A stretch of DNA of 64,000 bases from an uncultured Bacteroidales bacterium (lineage in GTDB: Bacteria; Bacteroidota; Bacteroidia; Bacteroidales; FEN-979): contig CAIVAT010000116.1 in NCBI GenBank assembly GCA_903903985.1, forward strand, positions 62,001 through 126,000, given 5' to 3'. The number at the start of each line of letters is the position of its first letter. The first letter of the stretch is position 1. Positions 16,717-26,305 of this stretch are shown in pieces. The translations under genes were made by a program, and so were the position numbers. The notes beneath the pieces are model-generated. The model did no database searches and was not told the DNA's origin. It worked only from the letters and a program-made list of their open reading frames with translations.

Positions 16717-19419
16717 TCAATTACCTGCCTTACCGGCAACTTTAACAAGCCTGTGCCATTCGTCAAGGTAAGAATCGCGGAATGAGTCAAACCATCCTTT
16801 CACTGCATTGTATTTTGCAAGGTTTTCCAGTGCATCGTCCTGCGGGCTTTTCCTGTAATCATCCCGGGCGATTTTCTGGCCAAGCTGGTTCTGTATGCCT
16901 TTCATTGTGTATTCCTGAAATCCCTGGTCATGGACCAATTGTAAGAACCTCAATGCTTCCCCGTAATTTTCACCCGACAAATAATACATTGCTGCCTTTT
17001 CAGAAAGATAAGGATTGTTCCGTTCACGGATATAATCGTAAATTCCTTCCATTTCGAGGCCGAACCTGCCGAGGTGATAATTCAGAAAATCCTGTTGGTT
17101 ATCAACCAGTTCACGTATTGCTTCCGCATAATTCCCGGTAGCCACCAGCGATTGAATATCTGTCATTTTCTGCTGGAAACCGGCCGCATGGCTGTATTTT
17201 GAAATCGAATCCCTGATGGGCTCTTCCGCAATGCGGCATGCAGGCATCGACCGGGCAAAATCCAGGGCCTGGTTGAGGTAAACCGTGGCATTCACAAAAT
17301 TCCGGAGGGCAATGCCCCGGCCGGCCCTGATCATTCTCAGGTCAACTGAATCCTGCAGGTTCCTGCATTGCTGTTCCAGGATCTTCACCTTGAATTTTTC
17401 AATGGCGGATATAAAATCCGGATCGGTCAACAGCCCGTAGTCAAATCCCGATTCCTCTGTTTTTTGAAGCGCCATCTGCGCCGAATCAAACTGGTTCGCC
17501 CAGATCTTCTTTTGAGAAGCGCTTAACTGTACGATCAGCAAATTTTTCATGGCCTGCCGGTATATCGAATCAAACTCGCGGCCACAATCGAATTTATATT
17601 GCCCGCTCAGCAATTTTGCTTCATTCAACCGGGCTACTGCCAGGGTAAACTGCCGCTTCTCAAGTGCCCCGGCGCCCTCTTTAAAAATCTGCCCGAATTT
17701 GATCCGAGCCATGACAGGGGCAAGTGAATCAAGCCTGATGTCCTTAGGTTCCTGAATGCTGGCCTCATGGCGTAATGCAGTTGCCTTCTCGTAATAAAAA
17801 AGGGCTGTATCCGCCTCTTTGCGCTTCAGGGCATCTTCCGTAAGCATGGTTGACAGATTTCCCAGCCCGATCATGGCCATCGATTTCTTTTCATTCAGCC
17901 GGGTATTCACAAGTGCCAGATCATGCGATGAATAGGTCTTTTCAAACTGCTGATAACATTCAAGGGCTTCGCCATATTTTTTCTGCTCCAGTAGTTGGTC
18001 ACAATCCGCATTTCTCAAAAAGAAGAGTTCGCTGAACACCCTCCTGTACGAAGAATCGGAACGGATATATCCGGCATGGGTCACGGCGTACTGATCCGCT
18101 TTGTGAAGGTAGGTCTCGGCCATATGGAACTTATGGCTCGCGATGCACGATGAAGCAATACCGAGATAGGAATCGCATATTCCCTGTGCGGCTTTCGACT
18201 GCAGCAGGTCATCTGTGACAAAACCTGCCATGGATGGGTTCTTTGTTGCGAACAGATGCCCGTTCTCGATCACCGAGAATGCTTCGGCATACTGGCTTTG
18301 GTCCATGAGTTTCGCCGCCAGCCGCTGGTACGACGCATAAATCCGCGTGGAAACATACCGGGTGATGGTATCCTGCCGTGCATCCGGAAACATCTTTGCC
18401 AGCATCATCGCGGGAATGCTATCTTCCTGCGGAAAAGCGATGTGATCGAAAAAGTGGTTAAGGCAATCCCCGTATATCCGGCCCTGCTGCTGATCCATCA
18501 GGTAAGAGCGGCGAACATAGGAAAATATCCTGGATGTAAAATAATCAGCTAAAAGGTCTGCATTTCCATTCCATGGAATGGCGGCTGTTTTGTGCATCTC
18601 ATCCATGAAGTTATAGACCAGGCTTTTCGAGTGTTTGTATGTCTCCTGGTATTTCTTTACCAGGTACAGCGGATCATAATCATTGCGGAGCAACCTCCCT
18701 GGGAAGTCACGTGCATCGATCCGTTCTATCACGCTGTTCAGTTCTTCCACCTTCAAAAAATTAACCGGCAATAACTTATGGTTATCGAGCTGCAAGTCAG
18801 CCGTGAACCGCTGCAAGGAGTCGAGCAACGAAAGTGATGCATAATAGTCGTGGATGAGTTCAATGCGGCTGAGGAAATTCTGCAGCGCCAGGGAGTCATA
18901 AAAAAGCGCTACATCCCTTACCAGGAGGGTATCCACCTGCGGGTCAAAGGATGCAACGGGAAGGGTATCTACCAGGCTATCCTCTAAAGATATGTGTTTA
19001 AAGGAAAGTGCTTCTTCCGTGTACCCTGAGGTATCTGCCCTGTTTGCCCACCTCAGTTTCAGGCTGATGTGTGATGGAAATAATTCAGATGCAACCGGGA
19101 AGTGGCGATACATCGTGTCGCCGGAAATTCCAGGGCGCCGCAACGAAATGACAAGCTGGTTCCGGTCTCCTTCCTTAACCACATCCAGTCCAAGTTCAAA
19201 GGAAACGCGGACCGTCACCAGCCAGGGTTCGCGGAGCACATCTTTGGCCATTTCCCGCAGGATGGAATTACCGCAATCGTACACCTTGCCGTCTCCGGTG
19301 CGGTATGGTATCCTGAGATCTGCATGGTGCGACGTTTTCGAAATGGTGTCCCGGGCAGATAATAAACCAGGTATCAATACCAATAAAATCAGGAAGAGAG
19401 ATCTTTTTAAGGAAACCAT
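16717..19419 (-). CDS. Large secreted protein with helical (TPR-like) repeats, unknown function
   Basis: A 900-residue protein with a clear signal peptide (MVSLKRSLFLILLVLIPGLLSA). The first ~180 residues look beta-rich (DGKVYDCGNSILREMAKDVLREP...). The rest is helical with weak tetratricopeptide character: A/Y-rich helix pairs such as YGEALECYQQFEKTY, ADTALFYYEKATALRH and NFVNATVYLNQALDFA. I recognise no catalytic motif, lipobox or T9SS domain, so a periplasmic or envelope scaffold role is only a guess. It is monocistronic and sits between the two RND loci. A -7 box lies 21 nt upstream. Confidence 0.75.
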   Translation of the reverse strand: MVSLKRSLFLILLVLIPGLLSARDTISKTSHHADLRIPYRTGDGKVYDCGNSILREMAKDVLREPWLVTVRVSFELGLDVVKEGDRNQLVISLRRPGISGDTMYRHFPVASELFPSHISLKLRWANRADTSGYTEEALSFKHISLEDSLVDTLPVASFDPQVDTLLVRDVALFYDSLALQNFLSRIELIHDYYASLSLLDSLQRFTADLQLDNHKLLPVNFLKVEELNSVIERIDARDFPGRLLRNDYDPLYLVKKYQETYKHSKSLVYNFMDEMHKTAAIPWNGNADLLADYFTSRIFSYVRRSYLMDQQQGRIYGDCLNHFFDHIAFPQEDSIPAMMLAKMFPDARQDTITRYVSTRIYASYQRLAAKLMDQSQYAEAFSVIENGHLFATKNPSMAGFVTDDLLQSKAAQGICDSYLGIASSCIASHKFHMAETYLHKADQYAVTHAGYIRSDSSYRRVFSELFFLRNADCDQLLEQKKYGEALECYQQFEKTYSSHDLALVNTRLNEKKSMAMIGLGNLSTMLTEDALKRKEADTALFYYEKATALRHEASIQEPKDIRLDSLAPVMARIKFGQIFKEGAGALEKRQFTLAVARLNEAKLLSGQYKFDCGREFDSIYRQAMKNLLIVQLSASQKKIWANQFDSAQMALQKTEESGFDYGLLTDPDFISAIEKFKVKILEQQCRNLQDSVDLRMIRAGRGIALRNFVNATVYLNQALDFARSMPACRIAEEPIRDSISKYSHAAGFQQKMTDIQSLVATGNYAEAIRELVDNQQDFLNYHLGRFGLEMEGIYDYIRERNNPYLSEKAAMYYLSGENYGEALRFLQLVHDQGFQEYTMKGIQNQLGQKIARDDYRKSPQDDALENLAKYNAVKGWFDSFRDSYLDEWHRLVKVAGKAGN

Positions 19420-19439
19420 TCGGAAAAATTATAGAAGCG

Positions 19440-19447
19440 CAAAAATA
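19440..19447 (-). promoter_or_regulatory. Candidate promoter -7 box (TATTTTTG on minus strand)
   Basis: Exact TAnnTTTG on the minus strand, 20 nt before the ATG at 19419. No clear -33 element was found. Confidence 0.5.
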
Positions 19448-19662
19448 GCCAATTTATGCAAGAGGGAATCCCGCCTGGTATTTATATGAATCTCATTTTA
19501 TTGTAAATTGCTTCCAAATTCATTATAATTGCTCCAGGATTTCCAAGCACTGCCTGAAATAAACCGTTTGCAGTCAGGATCCCGGGGGTTGATCAGCACC
19601 TGGCGAAAATAAGGCTGACCTTGGCTGTTAAATTTTACTCAAACCATGTAACAATTATCATT

Positions 19663-20358
19663 ATGAAAATTGTTGATCTGATTGAAGAAAAGAAACAGAT
19701 CCTGTCCTTTTCCATGGCAAATAACTCACTGTTTGTTGTGCTTTTTATCACGTTGTTCCTTGTGCCGGTCATCCCGTCACACCTCTACCGTTTCACCTAC
19801 AGTATTCTTTTTTCAGGCATCATTATACTGGCAACCCAACTGATTTCAATAAACTGGAAGATGTTGTTTACCTACACCATCATAGCCATTGTGATGGTAT
19901 GGGTAGGTGATGTGATGGAATTGCGTATTATTACAAGTCTTTCAAAAGGCATCAATATTATCCTGTATATTTTTATTGTCGTTGACCTGGTCCGTCAGGT
20001 AAGCAAGGCCAAAACGGTAACGCCCACCGTCATTCTGGAATCCATTAACGCCTACCTGATGATCGGACTTGTATTTTCAATCATGATCGCTTTCATGATG
20101 GCTTTAAACCCCGGGGCGTTCAATTTCAACACTTTAGACAAAAATTGTTTGCCGACCGACACTTTCTACCACGAAATCATATATTATACGTTCATTACCC
20201 TTACAACCGTTGGCTATGGAGATGTTGTGCCACTTACATCCGTTGCAAGGTCACTGTCGATGATGATCGCCATCACCGGGCAGTTGTATATCGCCGTGGT
20301 CATTGCAACTTTGGTTGGAAAATATATCAGCCATGCGGCAGCCACAAAGGATAATTAA
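19663..20358 (+). CDS. Potassium-channel-family membrane protein
   Basis: A 231-residue inner-membrane ion channel. Six hydrophobic segments are visible. The last two flank a pore loop carrying the K+ selectivity signature TTVGYGDVVPLT near residue 182. The first four segments lack the regular Arg/Lys ladder of a voltage sensor, and no RCK/TrkA-N domain follows, so gating is unknown. ATG 19663 (MKIVDLIEEKK) is chosen over TTG 19621, which adds 14 residues of no family character. It is the only gene between the minus-strand repeat protein and the second RND operon, and it has its own spacing from both. Confidence 0.85.
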   Translation: MKIVDLIEEKKQILSFSMANNSLFVVLFITLFLVPVIPSHLYRFTYSILFSGIIILATQLISINWKMLFTYTIIAIVMVWVGDVMELRIITSLSKGINIILYIFIVVDLVRQVSKAKTVTPTVILESINAYLMIGLVFSIMIAFMMALNPGAFNFNTLDKNCLPTDTFYHEIIYYTFITLTTVGYGDVVPLTSVARSLSMMIAITGQLYIAVVIATLVGKYISHAAATKDN

Positions 20359-20405
20359 TAATTTGCGAATTAATTTTCATCTGTTTTATCATTTAAAATT
20401 TGTTT

Positions 20406-20413
20406 TATATTTG
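20406..20413 (+). promoter_or_regulatory. Candidate promoter -7 box (TATATTTG)
   Basis: Exact TAnnTTTG, 36 nt before ATG 20450 of the RND adaptor. It implies separate transcription of the pump operon from the channel gene. Confidence 0.5.
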
Positions 20414-20449
20414 TTAAATAATAATCAGATCCTTCAAAAAAATTTATCT

Positions 20450-21616
20450 ATGAACCGATTGTTCTCCGTAAAAATGTTGCTTTCTGCAACAACATTGATC
20501 CTCGCCATCGTCTTTATAACATCCTGCAAATCAAAAGAAAAGCAGGAAAGTACTCCACCGGTATTCAAAGTGATGGAGATCAAACCGACAAAAGTGCCCA
20601 TCTATATCCAGACGGTTGGACAGGCAGTGGGCATTCCAACGGTTGAGATCAGGGCACGCGTTGCAGGGTACCTTAGAACATGGGATTTCAAGGAAGGCTC
20701 CATGGTAAAAAAAGGACAGACCCTCTTTACGATAGAGCCGGATGAATATATCAATGATGTCGCTTCTGCAAAAGCAGACCTTGAAAACAAGACGGCAGCA
20801 TGGGAAAAAGCCAAGCTTGACGTGGCCAGGCTTAAACCCCTGCTCTCCACAAATGCCATCAGTCAGAATGACTACGACAAAGCGGTCACCACCGAACAGC
20901 AGGACCGTGCAGCCGTTGCTAACGCTAAAGCCAACCTCGACCAGGCCAAACTGAATCTTTCCTATACAACCATGGGGTCGCCAATAAACGGGGCTGTAGG
21001 CGCCTGTAATATCAATCCCGGTAACCTTGTAGGGAAAGGTGAATCAACACTCCTCACCACTGTTTCGGCGGTTGACCCGATGTATATCAATTTTCAGATG
21101 AACGAAACGGATTATCTCAAAATCATGCGATATATTGATGCTCATCCCGAACTGCATGGCAAGCCGGAGACATTTACCATATACCTGACCTTGTCGGACA
21201 AACAGGATTATGATCATCCCGGAAAAATTGATTTCATCGACCGGCAGGTGAATACTGCTACAGGAACCATTGCCATGAGGGCCATCCTTCCGAATCCCCA
21301 GGGGCTCATCAAACCAGGTAATTTTGCAACGGTTAACATCATTCTCATGGAACAGGAAAATGGAATCGTCATCCCGCAAAGCGCAACGACCCAGGTGCAG
21401 GGGAAAGTATTTGTATTCCTTGTCGACAAAGAGAACAACGTTACCAGGGTTCCGGTCGTTCTTGGCAGAAGCATCGGCCAGAATTTTATTGTACTCAATG
21501 GGTTGAAACCTGGTGACAAGATCATGCTGGAAGGCTTTCAGAAATTCAAGGAAGGGATGCAGATCAAGCCGGAACTGACACAGGATACCATTCAAGTTCC
21601 GGCAAGACCGGAATAA
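20450..21616 (+). CDS. RND efflux adaptor lipoprotein (AcrA/MexA type)
   Basis: Periplasmic adaptor of the second tripartite pump, 388 residues from ATG 20450. The upstream in-frame sequence overlaps the channel gene and is not protein-like. The lipoprotein signal ends at FITSC. Next come a lipoyl half (VEIRARVAGYLRTWDFKEGSMVKKGQ), an alpha-helical hairpin rich in A/K/D (ASAKADLENKTAAWEKAKLD), the second lipoyl half (SPINGAVGACNINPGNLV), a beta-barrel (VDPMYINFQMNETDYL) and a membrane-proximal domain. This is full-length AcrA-like architecture, unlike the short adaptor at 12727. It is first in the order adaptor, pump, outer-membrane factor. Confidence 0.9.
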   Translation: MNRLFSVKMLLSATTLILAIVFITSCKSKEKQESTPPVFKVMEIKPTKVPIYIQTVGQAVGIPTVEIRARVAGYLRTWDFKEGSMVKKGQTLFTIEPDEYINDVASAKADLENKTAAWEKAKLDVARLKPLLSTNAISQNDYDKAVTTEQQDRAAVANAKANLDQAKLNLSYTTMGSPINGAVGACNINPGNLVGKGESTLLTTVSAVDPMYINFQMNETDYLKIMRYIDAHPELHGKPETFTIYLTLSDKQDYDHPGKIDFIDRQVNTATGTIAMRAILPNPQGLIKPGNFATVNIILMEQENGIVIPQSATTQVQGKVFVFLVDKENNVTRVPVVLGRSIGQNFIVLNGLKPGDKIMLEGFQKFKEGMQIKPELTQDTIQVPARPE

Positions 21617-21622
21617 AACAAA

Positions 21623-21688
21623 GAAATGGTGAAATGGTGAAATAAGCCATGACGCGTTAGGACAATTTGTTTTTCGTAATTCGTAATT
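21623..21688. repeat. Two short tandem repeats between adaptor and pump
   Basis: GAAATGGT repeats 2.6 times at 21623-21644 (8-bp unit). TTCGTAA repeats 2.3 times at 21673-21688 (7-bp unit), ending 8 nt before the pump ATG. Confidence 0.8.
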
Positions 21689-21696
21689 AAAAAAAT

Positions 21697-24600
21697 ATGT
21701 TACAACAATTCATCACCCGCCCGATCCTCGCTTCGGTAATCGCAATCCTTATCGCATTGGTGGGTATCCTGAGCCTTTTCACACTGCCCATTGCGCAATA
21801 CCCGGATGTCGTGCCACCAACCATCCAGGTTACGGCCGTGTACCCCGGCGCCAGCGCCGAGGATGTGCAAAAGACCGTTGCGGTACCGCTTGAAGAGCAG
21901 ATCAACGGGGTCGACAACATGACCTACATGACCTCGCAGTGTGCCAATGACGGCTCCTGTACGATTACGGTCTATTTTTCGGTTGGTACCGACCCGGATA
22001 TGGCAACGGTCAATGTTCAGAACCGCACACAACGTGCCATGAATGTGCTGCCGCAGGAGGTCATCCAGAGTGGGGTCATCGTGATGAAAAAAAATCCGAG
22101 CATCCTCATGCTCTATTCGCTGGTATCTTCCGATACGGCATACGACACCAAATTCCTTGCAAATTACCTCAACATTAACATTGTCAACGTTCTCAAAAGA
22201 ATCAGGGGCGTCGGAGATGTCACCCTGTTCGGGGGGGATGATTATGCGATGCGCATCTGGCTGAACCCGGATAAAATGGCCGGCCTTGGGATCAGTGTCC
22301 AGGATGTTCAGAGTGCCATCAAGGATCAGAATGTGCAGGCCGCAGCCGGACAGATAGGGAAAAACCCGGCAGCAAAAGGACAGGAAATGTCGCTCGTGAT
22401 CCGTGTCCAGGGAAGGTTGCTGGATGAAAAGGAATTCGGACAGATCATCATCAAAGCCAACAATGATGGATCGCTGGTTCGCATGAAGGATATTGCCCGC
22501 ATCGAGATGGGATTAAAAACCTACGATGCCAATGGCAGGTTCAATGGCAAACCTGCTCCGGCCATTGCAGTTTACCAGGCACCAGGTTCCAATGCTGTGC
22601 AACTTAAAAAAACACTGGATGCAACCATGGAAGAACTTGCAAAGGAATTCCCGCTGGGAATAACCTATGTCAAAGGGCTTGATACGGTTGAATTCGTGAC
22701 GGCATCGGTTGAGGAGGTCATCACCACGCTGATCGAAGCATTTATCCTGGTTTTCATCGTCGTATTTATTTTTCTGCAGGATTGGAGAGCCACCCTGATA
22801 CCGGCCATTACAGTTCCGGTATCCCTTGTGGGGGCGCTTGCCGCTTTTTCCCTGATGGGCTTCTCCATCAATATGCTCACGCTTTTTGCACTCGTACTGG
22901 CCATTGGAATTGTGGTCGACGACGCTATCGTCGTCCTCGAAGCAATACAGGAAAAGATCGATGCAGAGGGATTGACTCCGCTCGAAGCCGCCAAACACAC
23001 CATGAAAGAGATCACCCCTGCAATCCTGACCATCACCATGGTGCTGTGTGCGGTTTTCATCCCGGTCTCGTTCCTTGGCGGCACCGTCGGTGTCATGTAC
23101 AAACAGTTCGCGCTGACCCTGATCTCATCCATCCTGATTTCGGCACTCCTGGCGCTTACCCTCTCTCCTCCCCTCTGCGTCATGCTGCTCAAACCCAAAA
23201 AAGAGAAAAAAGGATTGCTGGGGAAATTCTTCAGGGCATTTGACAGGGGATTCGATAAAACCACCAAAGGGTACCTGAAAATCTCCGATAATTTTACGCA
23301 CCACCTCTCAAAGCCGATCATGTTCCTGGCAATTGTTTGCGTATTGGCGGTAGTGGTCATGAAATTTTTGCCATCCGGCTTCCTGCCTCCCGAAGACCAG
23401 GGATATTTCTTTATCAATGTTTCAACCCCCAAGGCATATTCACTTCAAAAAACGGATGCGGTAATGCGTGAGGTTGAGGCGATCCTTGCCAAAACAGACG
23501 GGGTGGAATCTTATACCACTGTCCCCGGATTCAGCATCCTTGACAACACCGTCAGCACCACCAACGGGATGGCTTTTGTGAAACTCAAAGACTGGAAAGA
23601 ACGCGGCACCAAGCGTAATGTAGGTGTTTTAATCCGGGAAGTTCAGGCAAAATTCAATAAAATCCCCGGGGGGGTCTGCATGGCTTTCAATGCCCCTGCA
23701 ATTTCAGGATTGGGTAAAACCGGAGGGCTTGAATTCCAGTTGGAGGATAAAAATGGTGCAGGTATTGATAAATTGTCAGAGGTTGCGATTGCTTTCCAGG
23801 CTGAATCCATGAAACGGAAAGAGTTTGCAAGTATATTTACTCCTTTCAGGAATGATGTTCCCCAACTCCGGCTTGTGGTGAATAAAGAAAAAGCGAAAGT
23901 CCTCGGTGTTCCTGTCAATACCATCTATACCACCCTCCAATCGCTGTTCGGAAGCTTTTATGTCAATGATTTCAATAAATTCGGAAAATCCTACCGGGTA
24001 ATCATACAGGCAGAAGATATTTACCGGGCCAATAAAGAAGACATAGGCAAAGTATTTGTAAAAAGCAATTCGGGAATGATGGTGCCTCTGGGGACCCTGG
24101 TTGAGATTGTTCCCATCCAGGGACCTGATATTGTCAAACGTTTCAATTTATTCAGTTCGGCTGACTTTACCATTGCGGTCCCCCCCGGCTATTCTACCGG
24201 GCAGGCCATTGACGCGGTCAAAGAGGTAAGTGCAAAAGCCCTGCCATATGGTTTTGGTTATGAATATTCCGGGATGACAAGAGAGGAATTGATCTCTGGC
24301 GGACAGGCACCTTTTATCTTTGCCTTGTGTTTCATTTTTGTCTATTTCCTGCTGGCAGCCAAATACGAGAGTTGGCTCCTGCCGATCCCGGTCCTGCTTG
24401 CAATTCCTTTCGGCGTATTTGGCGCATTTGGCCTGCAATGGGTCAGTGGACTTCAGAATAATATTTACGCACAGATCGGATTGATCATGTTAATCGGTCT
24501 TGTTGCTAAAAACGCAATCCTGATCGTAGAGTTCGCCAAACTCAAACATGAAGAGGGCATGGATTTGTTCATGGCCGCCAGGGAAGGAGCAAAACTTCGC

Positions 24601-24828
24601 TTCCGGCCGATCCTCATGACATCCTTTGCGTTCATCCTGGGGGTGGTGCCGCTGGTGATCGCATCCGGGGCAGGCGCGGCCAGCCGTCATGCACTTGGAA
24701 CCTCGGTGTTTGGAGGAATGCTCGTTGCGACGATATGCGGTGTGATGGTAGTTCCGTCGCTTTATGTTGCGTTCCAGAAAATAGAAAATAAATTCAAACA
24801 TAAAAAAATTAGCGAGGTAGCGAAATAG
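21697..24828 (+). CDS. RND multidrug efflux pump (HAE1, AcrB/MexB type)
   Basis: Inner-membrane proton/drug antiporter, 1043 residues, matching AcrB length. The N-terminus is canonical (FITRPILASVIAILIALVG; LPIAQYPDVVPPTIQV). The proton relay is complete: D408-D409 in TM4 (GIVVDDAIVVLEAIQE) and K938 in TM10 (GLVAKNAILIVEF). The order with adaptor and outer-membrane lipoprotein is that of MexAB-OprM-like systems. The last residues (KKISEVAK) run into an AGCGAAAT tandem repeat at the 3' end. Substrates cannot be read from the sequence, and no TetR/AraC regulator is adjacent. Confidence 0.92.
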   Translation: MLQQFITRPILASVIAILIALVGILSLFTLPIAQYPDVVPPTIQVTAVYPGASAEDVQKTVAVPLEEQINGVDNMTYMTSQCANDGSCTITVYFSVGTDPDMATVNVQNRTQRAMNVLPQEVIQSGVIVMKKNPSILMLYSLVSSDTAYDTKFLANYLNINIVNVLKRIRGVGDVTLFGGDDYAMRIWLNPDKMAGLGISVQDVQSAIKDQNVQAAAGQIGKNPAAKGQEMSLVIRVQGRLLDEKEFGQIIIKANNDGSLVRMKDIARIEMGLKTYDANGRFNGKPAPAIAVYQAPGSNAVQLKKTLDATMEELAKEFPLGITYVKGLDTVEFVTASVEEVITTLIEAFILVFIVVFIFLQDWRATLIPAITVPVSLVGALAAFSLMGFSINMLTLFALVLAIGIVVDDAIVVLEAIQEKIDAEGLTPLEAAKHTMKEITPAILTITMVLCAVFIPVSFLGGTVGVMYKQFALTLISSILISALLALTLSPPLCVMLLKPKKEKKGLLGKFFRAFDRGFDKTTKGYLKISDNFTHHLSKPIMFLAIVCVLAVVVMKFLPSGFLPPEDQGYFFINVSTPKAYSLQKTDAVMREVEAILAKTDGVESYTTVPGFSILDNTVSTTNGMAFVKLKDWKERGTKRNVGVLIREVQAKFNKIPGGVCMAFNAPAISGLGKTGGLEFQLEDKNGAGIDKLSEVAIAFQAESMKRKEFASIFTPFRNDVPQLRLVVNKEKAKVLGVPVNTIYTTLQSLFGSFYVNDFNKFGKSYRVIIQAEDIYRANKEDIGKVFVKSNSGMMVPLGTLVEIVPIQGPDIVKRFNLFSSADFTIAVPPGYSTGQAIDAVKEVSAKALPYGFGYEYSGMTREELISGGQAPFIFALCFIFVYFLLAAKYESWLLPIPVLLAIPFGVFGAFGLQWVSGLQNNIYAQIGLIMLIGLVAKNAILIVEFAKLKHEEGMDLFMAAREGAKLRFRPILMTSFAFILGVVPLVIASGAGAASRHALGTSVFGGMLVATICGVMVVPSLYVAFQKIENKFKHKKISEVAK

Positions 24829-24863
24829 CGAAATAAAGTTCAGCAATCGTAAATCGTAAATCA
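24811..24863. repeat. Octamer and heptamer tandem repeats at the pump/OMF junction
   Basis: AGCGAGGT followed by two AGCGAAAT units at 24811-24834 covers the pump's last codons and stop. AATCGTA repeats 2.7 times at 24845-24863, ending 2 nt before ATG 24866. Confidence 0.85.
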
Positions 24864-24865
24864 TT

Positions 24866-26248
24866 ATGAATCATAGATATTCCAAAATCCCCATCCTGTT
24901 TCTCGTTCTCACCATACTCTTTGCATTGGGCAGTTGCAAAGTCGGCCCGAAATATGTGCGTCCTGCCGTGAAAACCGACAGCCTGTTCAGATTCGCACAA
25001 AGTGGTGATACGGCCAGCATGGCCAACATTGAATGGATCAAACTTTTTAAGGACACCGTCCTGCATCGGTTGGTGCAAACCGGTTTGAAAAACAATTACA
25101 ACATCCTGACCGCCTTTGCGCGCATCGAAGAGGCCCGGGCTGCGTTTAAACAGGCCAGGGGCCAGCAATGGCCGCAGATTTCAGCACAAGCTGCCGGCGG
25201 GTGGCAACAGTCGGCCCTTCCCGGAAAATCAGGCAATACAGTTGAATACAGTGCCATTTCAGCCACCGGGCAGATCAGCTGGGAAATCGACCTGTGGGGG
25301 AAGCTCAGGCGCACCAAAGAGGCAGCACGTGCAAACTTATTTGCCCAGGTAGCTTATCAGCAGGCAGTAAGGATCACACTGATCAATGAAATTGTTTCCA
25401 ATTATTTCAATCTCCTTGAATATGACAATGAACTGAGGATCACAAGGGAGAATATTGTGATCAGGCAGCAATCGCTGGAACTGGTCCGCAATAAAATGAT
25501 CGCGGGCACTGCATCGGGGCTGGTTGTCGCCCAGGCAGAGGCAGAACTGGCCCAGGCCATGACAAAAGTCCCGATGCTGGAAATGGGGATCGGGGAAAGT
25601 GAAAATTACCTGAGCATCCTTCTTGGGGAACCTCCCCATGCAGTCGTCCGTGGAAATAAAATGCTTGACCAGCTGAACACACCGGAGATGCATACCCCCG
25701 GTCTTCCTGCCCAGTTGATCCTGCGCAGGCCCGATATCATCCAGGCAGAACAAACCCTGGTAGCTGCAAATGCCAACATCGGAGTCGCCCGCGCCACCAT
25801 GCTGCCTTCGCTGGGTATCTCCGGAAGTATTGGTGCTGCTTTTAACCCTACAAACCTGGTTTACAGTGCATTGGGAAACCTGGTGGCGCCAATTTTCAAC
25901 GGCGGGCAATTGAGGCAGGGCGTTAAGAAAGCCGAAGCGCAAAAGCAACAAATGCTCTATGCTTACCAGTATTCCCTGATAACAGCCTTCAAAGAGGTCT
26001 CAAACGCACTTCTTGAATATACCAAGCAGGGTGAGATCGTCGTGAGCCAGCAAGCCACCGTCAGTGCGGCACAAACGGCGTTCGACCTCTCAAACCAGTT
26101 GTATAATGCAGGTTATGCGAGTTATCTTGATGTGATCAATGCCCAACAAATGCTGTTTTCCGCACAAATTGCCCTTTCACAGGCACAAAGCAATGAACTT
26201 ACCGGTATCGTCAACCTCTACACCGCTTTGGGCGGCGGATGGAAATAA
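24866..26248 (+). CDS. RND outer-membrane factor lipoprotein (OprM/NodT family)
   Basis: Outer-membrane exit channel of the second pump, 460 residues. The lipoprotein signal ends at LGSC, followed by the family start KVGPKYVRPAVKTDS. NodT-type landmarks are ARIEEARAAFKQARGQQWPQ, WEIDLWGKLRRTKEAARANL, AQLILRRPDIIQAEQTLVAANANIG-like sequence (split across residues 275-305) and LVAPIFNGGQLR. The gene closes the operon, and the next ATG is 57 nt away. Confidence 0.92.
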   Translation: MNHRYSKIPILFLVLTILFALGSCKVGPKYVRPAVKTDSLFRFAQSGDTASMANIEWIKLFKDTVLHRLVQTGLKNNYNILTAFARIEEARAAFKQARGQQWPQISAQAAGGWQQSALPGKSGNTVEYSAISATGQISWEIDLWGKLRRTKEAARANLFAQVAYQQAVRITLINEIVSNYFNLLEYDNELRITRENIVIRQQSLELVRNKMIAGTASGLVVAQAEAELAQAMTKVPMLEMGIGESENYLSILLGEPPHAVVRGNKMLDQLNTPEMHTPGLPAQLILRRPDIIQAEQTLVAANANIGVARATMLPSLGISGSIGAAFNPTNLVYSALGNLVAPIFNGGQLRQGVKKAEAQKQQMLYAYQYSLITAFKEVSNALLEYTKQGEIVVSQQATVSAAQTAFDLSNQLYNAGYASYLDVINAQQMLFSAQIALSQAQSNELTGIVNLYTALGGGWK

Positions 26249-26305
26249 CCTGGAAAGATCATGGAGAAAACGTTCAAACCATTGGTTAACTAAAATCCTC
26301 AGGCG

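Noticed and set aside
22665-23432. Antisense open frame of 255 codons inside the RND pump gene
   Set aside because: It is opposite a gene with complete AcrB motifs and has no family features; long antisense frames follow from the codon bias.
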